From Maricaulis sp039978735 (GTDB taxonomy: Bacteria; Pseudomonadota; Alphaproteobacteria; Caulobacterales; Maricaulaceae), in NCBI RefSeq assembly GCF_039978735.1, contig NZ_JBDWAS010000021.1, positions 14,763-78,762 on the forward strand: a stretch of DNA of 64,000 nucleotides, in the 5' to 3' direction. A program made the position numbers and the translations under genes. The first letter of the stretch is position 1, and the number at the start of each line of letters is the position of its first letter. Shown here one piece after another: positions 57,272 through 64,000 of this stretch. The notes beneath the pieces are model-generated. The model was not told the DNA's origin. It saw only the letters and a program-made list of their open reading frames with translations, and did not search any database.

Positions 57272-57760
57272 ATGAAACGGATTTGGCTTGCCGCCCTGGC
57301 CGTCCTGACCCTCGGGACCGCCGCCCATGCCCAGGATGCCTCGCAGATTGCCCGGGTCCAGTCCGGCCAGTCCTGCCCCGGCTGCAACCTGTTCCAGGCC
57401 GACCTGTCCTATCTCGACCTGCCCGGCATCGACGTATCCGGCAGCCGGCTGCGCCAGGCCACCCTTGCGCTGGTCACCATGAATGGCGCGCGGTTCGACA
57501 ATGCGAACCTGTCCGTGGCGAATCTGTTCGGCGGCCGCTTCACCAGCGCCAGTTTCCGCGGTGCCGATCTCAGCCGTGCCAATCTGGTCGGCGCCTATCT
57601 GCACAGTGCCGATCTGACCGGTGCCAATCTGGACGGTGCCAACCTGTCCGGTGCCGAACTCGGCACGGCGCGCGGCCTGACCCAGTCCCAGCTCAACCGG
57701 GCGTGCGGCGATGAGTCCACGGAGCTTCCCTCCGGCCTGCATATCCCGCGCTGCAATTAG
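57272..57760 (+). CDS. Exported pentapeptide-repeat protein 1
   Basis: A 162-residue protein with a signal peptide (MKRIWLAALAVLTLGTAAHA) and about ten pentapeptide repeats of A(D/N)LxX type (ADLSRANLVGAYLHSADLTG), which fold as a four-sided beta helix. A short CPGCNL motif precedes the repeats. It closes with GLTQSQLNRACG, STELPSGLHIPRC, a signature also found in its neighbour at 57886. Function unknown; secretion suggests an envelope role rather than gyrase protection. Confidence 0.87.
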   Translation: MKRIWLAALAVLTLGTAAHAQDASQIARVQSGQSCPGCNLFQADLSYLDLPGIDVSGSRLRQATLALVTMNGARFDNANLSVANLFGGRFTSASFRGADLSRANLVGAYLHSADLTGANLDGANLSGAELGTARGLTQSQLNRACGDESTELPSGLHIPRCN

Positions 57761-57885
57761 GCGCATCCGGCGCTCGGAAAGCCGGCGCCAAGGCTGGCCA
57801 AGCACAGGCCGGCTTCATACGATATGCACCGGGGTTACTGTGAATTAAGTCGAACTCCCCCGGCGACTGCCGTATCTGAGTGGAT

Positions 57886-59130
57886 ATGCGGATACAGACA
57901 CGCGTCATTTCGGCTTTGCTTGCGGCAACCTGCCTCGCGACAGCTCCGGCTTTTGCGGGCGGTGATGACGACCATCCGCGGCGCGGCCTGACCATTGGCG
58001 GCGAGTTCGAGAACTGGGATTTTTCTGACAAGAACCTGGCCGGTGCGGTCTTCATCGGCGCGAACTTCCAGGGCGCATCCTTCGCCGACAGCGAACTGCC
58101 CGGTGTCACCATCGTCGAGAGCCGGTTCAACGACACCGACTTCTCCGATGCCGACATGCCGGCCTCCCAGCTCACCGGCGTGACATTCTCGCGCGCCAAC
58201 CTGTCGGGCGCCCGCTTCCCCGGTGCGCGGATCGAACGGGTGAACTTCTCGGCTGCCGATCTCGAAGACACCGACTTTTCCGCTACCGAAATGGTGTTCG
58301 TCACCTTCATCGGCTCGCGGCTCGACAGCACGCTCTTCAACGGCGCCCGGCTGCGGCAGGTCAACTTCCTGCGCGCCGAGCTGAACGAAACGAATTTCCG
58401 GGCGGCCGAGCTGCGCCGTGCGAACTTTGCCGAAGTGACCGGCACCGAGGTGAGTTTCCGCGATGCAGACCTGACCGGCTCCAGCTTCGAGAATGCCGAA
58501 CTGGACGAGGTCGATTTCACCGGCGCGAACCTCGCCGGTACGAATTTCTCCTCGGCCCGTATCCGCGAGGCCATCGGCCTGACCAAGGACAGCCTGACCG
58601 GCGCCTGCGGCAATGATGCGACCGAGCTGAATGACGGTCTCCAGCTGCCGGTCTGCAGCGGCGGCGACGAAATGCGCTTCGGGCCGGCCCAGGAATACAG
58701 CTATGTGCTGCGCCTGCGGGGCGAATCGGATGCCGAGACCGTGATGGAGCTGCGGGCGCTGGAAAATGCCCGCATCGAAGTGCTCACCCAGATCGGCCAG
58801 GCGCTGGAAATCCACGCCGAGGATCTCGACCGGGAAGCCATTCGCGAAGCCACCAATGAGGCGCTGCGCGAGATTGCCCGCGCCGAACGGGAGCTGCGAG
58901 AAATCCAGCGTGAGCGCCATGTCGAGCGCGCCGAGATCGAGCGTGAGCGCGAGGAAGCGTTACGCGAGCACCGTGCCTTGCAGGACGAGCTGCGTCGCGA
59001 GGCCCGCGAGCAGGAACGCGAACTTCGCGAACTGCGGCGCGAGACCGACCGGACCCGCAACACGACGCGGTTCGAGTTCCGGATTACCCCCCCGCCGCCG
59101 GAAACACCCCCGCCGCCGCCCGAGCGCTGA
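57886..59130 (+). CDS. Exported pentapeptide-repeat protein 2 with coiled-coil and Pro-rich tail
   Basis: A 414-residue protein with a signal peptide (MRIQTRVISALLAATCLATA, cleaved near AFA-GG), then about 190 residues of pentapeptide repeats (ANFQGASFADSEL; ANLSGARFPGARI; ADLTGSSFENAEL), then GLTKDSLTGACG and TELNDGLQLPVC as in protein 1. From about residue 280 to 395 it is a charged helix (EREREEALREHRALQDELRR), likely a coiled coil, ending in PPPPETPPPPPER. The start is ATG 57886; a GTG at 57880 is possible. The beta helix plus coiled coil suggests an extended envelope or structural protein. Confidence 0.85.
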   Translation: MRIQTRVISALLAATCLATAPAFAGGDDDHPRRGLTIGGEFENWDFSDKNLAGAVFIGANFQGASFADSELPGVTIVESRFNDTDFSDADMPASQLTGVTFSRANLSGARFPGARIERVNFSAADLEDTDFSATEMVFVTFIGSRLDSTLFNGARLRQVNFLRAELNETNFRAAELRRANFAEVTGTEVSFRDADLTGSSFENAELDEVDFTGANLAGTNFSSARIREAIGLTKDSLTGACGNDATELNDGLQLPVCSGGDEMRFGPAQEYSYVLRLRGESDAETVMELRALENARIEVLTQIGQALEIHAEDLDREAIREATNEALREIARAERELREIQRERHVERAEIEREREEALREHRALQDELRREAREQERELRELRRETDRTRNTTRFEFRITPPPPETPPPPPER

Positions 59131-59268
59131 CACACCGGCGGGCCCGGCCGTCCAGCGCCATCCACCATTCGTCTCAGCCCCCTTCTTGTGCCGCACGCCG
59201 CACAGCGCTACTCCGGCTGAAACAGTGTTGTCAGCGGCACAGCCGGACTCATTTCCAAAGGGGCATTC

Positions 59269-61536
59269 ATGCGTTTATCGACGATCATTCTGGCTGGCCT
59301 GTCGGCCAGCGGTGCCGCCATGGCCCAGGTGCCGGATGGCCCGTTTGCGGGCGCTGTAACGGAGACGGCGCCGCAGGCCGAGTTTCCGCTGACGCTGGAG
59401 GCCGGACAGGTCATCACGCTGAGCACGTCTTCGGTCGAGAATTTCGACACCGTGCTGGCGCTGATCGGCCCCGACGGCAAGCCGGTCGCGCAGAATGATG
59501 ATTGCGACGGCTCGCTGCAGTCCTGCATCACCTTCATGCCGCCCGAGAGCGGCCGCTATACAGCCCGCGTGACGGGCTATGGCGAATCGACCGGCGTCTT
59601 CGAACTCACCGTTGCCGAAGGCGCGAATGTCGGCCTCTCCTACGCCGCAGAAACGCTGCGCGAAGAGGTCGTGACGCTGGGCAGCGGCGCGAGCGAGGTC
59701 CGCACCGAGATCGATCTGGACGCCGATGCCATCTTCGTCGCCTCGACCTTTGCCCTCACCGACACGCTGGACACCACACTCACCCTGCTGGATGCCGGCG
59801 GGAATGTCCTGGCCCAGAATGACGATCGCGGCGATGGCTCGCTGAACTCGCAGATCGTCTACCAGCCTGACGAAGCGGGCCGCTTCACCGTTCTGGTTGG
59901 CAGCTATGACAGCCAGGGCCAGGGCGATCTCGTCCTCTCCCTCGCACTGGATCCCAATGCCCAGGTGCCGTTCGACTTTGCCAGCATTGAAGGTGAAACC
60001 CTCGCCGAATACACGGGCATGCTCGGCGCCGACACTCGCGAGCAGAGCTATCCGGTCGAGCTGACCGCCGGCCAGACGGTGATGATTCTTGCCGATGCGA
60101 TCACCGACGATCTGGACACCGTGCTGACTCTGAACGGTCCGGACGGCTATCCCGTCGCGATGAATGACGATCGCGGCGACGGCACGCTGAACTCGGCCAT
60201 CGCCTACACCGCGGCGCAGAGCGGCACCTACACGCTGGAAATCTCGCGCTATCACGGGTCGGACACGAGCGGCGAATTCCGTCTCGTCCTGAGCGCGGTG
60301 GACGCGAGCGTCGTCGACACGCTCCAGGCGCTGAACGAGAATGTCGTCACCCTGAGCGGTCCGGAGCTGACGCTGGAGACCGAGGACTTCATCGTCCACT
60401 ACACGCTGGAAGGCGGAGATGCGTCCTCGGCGCATTATGCCGAACTGGTGGGTATCGCCCTGCAGGAGTCCTACGAAGCCCAGATCGGGCGGATGGGCTG
60501 GGCCGAGCCGCTGCGCGACGATAATGGCCGCTACCGCGCCTATGTCGCCCATGTCGACGGGGCGATGGGTTTTACCAAGCCGGTGGAGACCGTGTTCGAC
60601 AATCCCAACACGCCGGATGTCCGCGAGACCCTGGCGGCCCGGACCGCCTTCGTGATCGACAATGATTTCCTGGGCCTGGGCAAGGAGGCACCGGCGGAAA
60701 GCCTGCTGCGCGCCACCGCGACCCACGAATTCAATCATGTCGTCCAGTTCGGCTATGACGCCGAGGAAGGGCTGGACTGGCTCTACGAGGCCACCGCCTC
60801 CTGGATCGAGGTCGCGACGATGGGCAGCGACCAGGACGCGACCGACTATGTCGGCACCGATTTCGACACGCCGCACCTGTGCTGGACCACCCAGATCAGC
60901 GGGCATGACTATGCCCAGTGGACGCTGCTGCAATCCATGGCCGACATCCACGGCGAAACGGTAGTGCGGCGCCTGTGGGAAAACAGCGTGACGCTGGACG
61001 GGTTTGAAACCGCATCTGCAACGCTGGCCGAATACGGCACCGACATTCCCGCCACGATCCGGCGGTGGCGGGCACAGAATTACGCCCGGGCCTATGATCT
61101 GGCATCGCTCTTCTCCGGCTCCGTGGCCGTGCGCCATACGCTGGAGGAGACCGGACGCTGGATGTCCAAGGGCGGGCTGGAACAGCTGGGTGCGGACTAT
61201 CTGGTGTTCGATCTGGACGGCCGTTTCCAGGTGACGCTGGAGGGCGAGGACGGGCTGGAACTGATCGGTCTGGGCCGCCGCGACGACGAGGTCGTCGCCA
61301 TTGCCCTGGGCCAGGCGGGCGTGTTCGATACGACCGAGTTCTCCGATGCGGCCCTGATGGTGTTCAACAACACCCTGCCCGCCGAGCCCGGGGCGTGCAG
61401 CGGTGTGGGCTATTCCATCGAGATCGCGCCGTCGACGGGCCGCATGGCGGCACCGGCCTACCGGTTCGACGCCCCGCACTTCCTGCAGCCGGGCGTGTCC
61501 GAGGCCGAAGACGATGACGAGACCGCCGCACCCTGA
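59269..61536 (+). CDS. Secreted zinc protease with tandem PPC-like domains
   Basis: A 755-residue exported protein with a signal peptide (MRLSTIILAGLSASGAAMA) and three tandem beta-sandwich repeats (about 20-120, 125-230 and 240-345), each with a pre-peptidase C-terminal pattern such as LDTVLTLNGPDGYPVAMNDD and DRGDGTLNSAIAY. A gluzincin-like domain follows with H486-E-F-N-H490 (ATHEFNHVVQFGYD) and a downstream Glu in WLYEATASWIEV. The layout resembles the MXAN_6640 group of putative metalloproteases. The C-terminus is acidic. It is a single gene ended by the strong terminator at 61562-61595. Confidence 0.8.
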   Translation: MRLSTIILAGLSASGAAMAQVPDGPFAGAVTETAPQAEFPLTLEAGQVITLSTSSVENFDTVLALIGPDGKPVAQNDDCDGSLQSCITFMPPESGRYTARVTGYGESTGVFELTVAEGANVGLSYAAETLREEVVTLGSGASEVRTEIDLDADAIFVASTFALTDTLDTTLTLLDAGGNVLAQNDDRGDGSLNSQIVYQPDEAGRFTVLVGSYDSQGQGDLVLSLALDPNAQVPFDFASIEGETLAEYTGMLGADTREQSYPVELTAGQTVMILADAITDDLDTVLTLNGPDGYPVAMNDDRGDGTLNSAIAYTAAQSGTYTLEISRYHGSDTSGEFRLVLSAVDASVVDTLQALNENVVTLSGPELTLETEDFIVHYTLEGGDASSAHYAELVGIALQESYEAQIGRMGWAEPLRDDNGRYRAYVAHVDGAMGFTKPVETVFDNPNTPDVRETLAARTAFVIDNDFLGLGKEAPAESLLRATATHEFNHVVQFGYDAEEGLDWLYEATASWIEVATMGSDQDATDYVGTDFDTPHLCWTTQISGHDYAQWTLLQSMADIHGETVVRRLWENSVTLDGFETASATLAEYGTDIPATIRRWRAQNYARAYDLASLFSGSVAVRHTLEETGRWMSKGGLEQLGADYLVFDLDGRFQVTLEGEDGLELIGLGRRDDEVVAIALGQAGVFDTTEFSDAALMVFNNTLPAEPGACSGVGYSIEIAPSTGRMAAPAYRFDAPHFLQPGVSEAEDDDETAAP

Positions 61537-61561
61537 TTTCCGGCGCTCAGATCCAAAAAGC

Positions 61562-61595
61562 AAAAGGCCCCGGAGATGTCTCCGGGGCCTTTTTT
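61562..61595. terminator. Bidirectional terminator between the protease gene and aspS
   Basis: Perfect 12-bp arms AGGCCCCGGAGA (61565-61576) and TCTCCGGGGCCT (61579-61590) with TTTTTT (61590-61595) on the plus side and AAAA (61562-61565) on the other, so it serves both convergent genes. Confidence 0.93.
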
Positions 61596-61615
61596 CTCGG
61601 TCGTGAGGCGAGGCC

Positions 61616-63430
61616 TCAGTCTTTCTTGCTGTCCGGCACCACGGTGCGCAGGTGAAGCTCGCGCAGCTGCTTCATCTCCACCTCGGCCGGGGCGTTCATC
61701 ATCAGGTCGCGGGCTTGTTGGTCCTTCGGGAACATCACGACTTCGCGCAGGTTTTCCACGCCGGCCAGCAGCATGACGATGCGGTCCACACCCGGTGCGA
61801 TACCGGCGTGCGGCGGGGCGCCATAGCGGAAGGCGTTCAGCATGCCGCCGAACTCCTCTTCCACCGTCTCGGCGTCATAGCCGGCAAAGCCGAAGGCCTT
61901 GAGCATCACGTCGGGGCGGTGGTTCCGTACTGCGCCAGACGACAGTTCCACGCCATTGCAGACGATGTCGTACTGGAAGGCCTTGAGCTTGAGCAGCGCG
62001 TCCTGGTCGGAGCCGTCGAATTTCAGGAATTCATCCGGATCGACCTGCGGCATCGAGAACGGATTGTGGGAGAAGTCGATCTTCTTGTTCTCCTCGTCCC
62101 ACTCATACATCGGGAAGTCGACGATCCAGCAGAAGCGGAACGTGTCTTTCTCGCACAGATCCAGCTCCGTACCGACGACATCGCGGGCCTTGCCGGCAAA
62201 GCTGTAGAAGTCCTTCGGATCGCCGGCCGCAAAGAAGACGGCATCGCCGGCTTCAAGGCCCAGCTCGGCGCGCAGCGCCTCGGTGCGCTCCTCGCCGATA
62301 TTCTTGGCGATCGGACCGGCACCCACGACGGCACCCTCTTCCTCGCGCCAGAAGATATAGCCCAGCCCCGGCTGGCCTTCCTTCTGCGCCCAGGCATTCA
62401 TGCGGTCGCAGAAGGCGCGGCTGCCGCCGGTCTTGGCCGGGATCGCCCAGACCTCGACCTTGGGATTCTTCTCCAGCATGCCGGCAAACACCTTGAAGCC
62501 GGAACCGCGGAAGGTATCCGACACGTCCGACATCCGGATCGGGTTGCGCAGGTCCGGCTTGTCCGAGCCATACCAGCGGATCGCATCGAAATACGGGATC
62601 TGCACGAAGGGCTCGTCCGGCACGTGACGGCCATCGGCGAACTCGTCGAACAGACCCTTCATCACCGGCTCGATCACGTCGAACACGTCCTGCTGGGTCG
62701 CGAAGCTCATTTCCATGTCGAGCTGGTAGAACTCGCCCGGCGCGCGGTCGGCGCGGGCGTCCTCGTCACGGAAACAGGGTGCGATCTGGAAATACCGGTC
62801 GAAGCCGGAAACCATGATCAGCTGCTTGAACTGCTGCGGCGCCTGCGGCAGCGCATAGAACTTGCCCGGGTGCAGACGCGAGGGCACCAGGAAGTCGCGC
62901 GCGCCTTCCGGCGACGAGGCCGTCAGGATCGGCGTCTGGTATTCGGTGAAGCCCTCCTCGACCATGCGGCGGCGGATCGAGTCGATGATTTTCGAGCGCA
63001 GCACGATGCGCTTGTGCAGGCTCTCGCGGCGCAGATCGATATAGCGGTGCTTCAGGCGCACTTCTTCCGACCAGTCCGGCTCGCCGAACACCGGCAGCGG
63101 CAATTCCTCGGCCGCCGACTGGATCGACAGATCGGCCAGGCGCACCTCGATCTCGCCGGTCGGCAGGTTGGCATTCACCGTCTCGGCAGAACGGGCGATC
63201 ACCTCGCCGGTCACCGTGATCACGCTTTCCACACGCAGACGCTCCAGCGTGGCGAAGTGTGCGCTCTCCGGCTCCAGCACGACCTGGGTCAGCCCGTAAT
63301 GGTCGCGCAGGTCGATGAAGAGCAGACCGCCATGGTCGCGTTTGCGATGGATCCAGCCGGAAATCCGGGCCGTCTGGCCGACATGGTCCTTGCGCAGCTG
63401 GGCGCAGGTATGGGTGCGGTATGCATGCAT
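61616..63430 (-). CDS. aspS: Aspartyl-tRNA synthetase (bacterial type)
   Basis: A 604-residue class IIb synthetase: N-terminal OB anticodon-binding domain (ARISGWIHRKRDHGGLLFID), motif 2 around FRDEDARADRAPGEFYQLD, the bacterial GAD insertion (about 290-420) and motif 3 in GAPPHAGIAPGVDRIVMLL. It charges tRNA-Asp, and possibly tRNA-Asn, since most alphaproteobacteria lack AsnRS and use GatCAB; this cannot be settled from the window. Start ATG 63430 gives the canonical MHAYRTHTCAQLRKDHVGQ. Confidence 0.97.
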   Translation of the reverse strand: MHAYRTHTCAQLRKDHVGQTARISGWIHRKRDHGGLLFIDLRDHYGLTQVVLEPESAHFATLERLRVESVITVTGEVIARSAETVNANLPTGEIEVRLADLSIQSAAEELPLPVFGEPDWSEEVRLKHRYIDLRRESLHKRIVLRSKIIDSIRRRMVEEGFTEYQTPILTASSPEGARDFLVPSRLHPGKFYALPQAPQQFKQLIMVSGFDRYFQIAPCFRDEDARADRAPGEFYQLDMEMSFATQQDVFDVIEPVMKGLFDEFADGRHVPDEPFVQIPYFDAIRWYGSDKPDLRNPIRMSDVSDTFRGSGFKVFAGMLEKNPKVEVWAIPAKTGGSRAFCDRMNAWAQKEGQPGLGYIFWREEEGAVVGAGPIAKNIGEERTEALRAELGLEAGDAVFFAAGDPKDFYSFAGKARDVVGTELDLCEKDTFRFCWIVDFPMYEWDEENKKIDFSHNPFSMPQVDPDEFLKFDGSDQDALLKLKAFQYDIVCNGVELSSGAVRNHRPDVMLKAFGFAGYDAETVEEEFGGMLNAFRYGAPPHAGIAPGVDRIVMLLAGVENLREVVMFPKDQQARDLMMNAPAEVEMKQLRELHLRTVVPDSKKD

Positions 63431-64000
63431 GGGTAAAGCGTCCGGAAATCGGTGTTAGACAGGTGCCGCGATGTGCCGGTTTGCAGGGTGAAATGTCAAG
63501 CTGCACGGGGGATCGGGCGCAGTTGGGATGGTGACTTCGCTCCACCGCTGTCCACTCGCTCCACTCCCTCCACTCCCTCCGTTTCCCCCGGCCTTGTGCC
63601 GGGGCCCGGTTGAGCCTCCTCCTGAAACGCCACTGGGCCCCGGAACAAGTCCGGGGAAAGCGTCAGCGCGTTTTCTTCCCCACAATGTGGGGAAGTGGGC
63701 CCTCCATAGCCTTGGCGAAGGAGGGGTCGAAGGGGCCGGCGCGTGAGCGCCGGGAGGCGGTGGAGCCTGTCGCTGACACAACGCCGCGTGCCGCGGCGCC
63801 CCTCCCCCGCTTCGCGGGTCCCCCTCCCCATGGAATGGGGAGGAAAGGCACCCAGCACAAAACCCTCCACGGGCTTGCGCCCTGGAGCGATGAGAGGGGT
63901 GCGGGATGCACGGCGGACATCGTGTCCGGATTTGAAGCTTTGGTGGTGATGCCCGAGGCATCCCGCACGCGGAGATTTACCCGGATCCCTTGCGGGACCG
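63431..64000. repeat. Gene-free region with a cluster of short palindromes
   Basis: No gene is supported in 570 bp. Perfect or near-perfect palindromes: CCCCGGCCTTGTGCCGGGG (63586-63604); its near copy in reverse, CCCCGGAACAAGTCCGGGG (63638-63656); CTTCCCCACAATGTGGGGAA (63675-63694); and CCTCCCCATGGAATGGGGAG (63823-63842). The first two are inverted copies of one dispersed element type common in alphaproteobacterial intergenic DNA. The last 60 bases may be the end of another gene, but I cannot identify it. Confidence 0.55.

Overview
The window is chromosomal DNA of a GC-rich alphaproteobacterium. Caulobacter-type genes (a divK-pleD pair; the order aroQ-accB-accC-aat-DUF2155-NDUFA12; RNase E with an acidic insert in its S1 domain; DUF455, SirB, phasin and ClpS-ClpA genes) point to the Caulobacterales/Maricaulales group, most likely a Hyphomonadaceae/Maricaulaceae-like marine bacterium. 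This placement is inferred from gene content and order; no rRNA gene is present.

Layout. 1-8.8 kb: the end of tyrS, a giant AsmA/YhdP-like envelope protein, a Bcp peroxiredoxin with a DUF455 ferritin-like protein, an M23 peptidase overlapping a bactofilin, SirB, and prfB with a programmed +1 frameshift. 8.9-19.4 kb: envelope and RNA genes (PBP1A, AmiC, RNase E, an M48 protease with TPR repeats, a GNAT/FemAB-like protein, a HIT protein). 19.2-25.3 kb: small unknown genes, RecQ, an S41 peptidase, and a DUF2306 membrane protein divergent from a membrane-anchored AraC-type regulator with a perfect dyad between them. 25.4-36.3 kb: clpA-clpS, a phasin with a clear promoter and operator-like dyad, a D,D-carboxypeptidase, and a topA-rnr-nudix run.

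36.3-38.9 kb is the one clear accessory island. It is a visibly AT-richer pair of genes, an AAA ATPase and an HNH nuclease, matching the PtuA/PtuB (Septu) anti-phage type. It lies between inverted copies of a C-rich palindromic intergenic repeat whose third copy is at 337-383.

39-50 kb: an MFS transporter, rpmG (L33), pleD-divK, a ROK kinase-dinB operon preceded by an exact alphaproteobacterial LexA box, a hydrolase, RidA, a cupin, MntP, a DsbA-like lipoprotein, a VOC protein and thiS-thiG. 50-54 kb: aroQ-accB-accC, aat, DUF2155 and NDUFA12. Aat (tags N-termini), ClpS (reads the tag) and ClpA (unfolds the target) give three parts of the Leu/N-degron pathway in one window.

54.2-61.6 kb: a 985-residue homologue of B12-dependent ribonucleotide reductase that keeps the flanking and C-terminal regions but appears to have lost the catalytic motifs, two secreted pentapeptide-repeat proteins that share a C-terminal signature, and a secreted multidomain zinc protease. 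The window ends with aspS and a gene-free stretch packed with short palindromes. I saw no CRISPR array, prophage, insertion sequence, rRNA gene or convincing tRNA gene.
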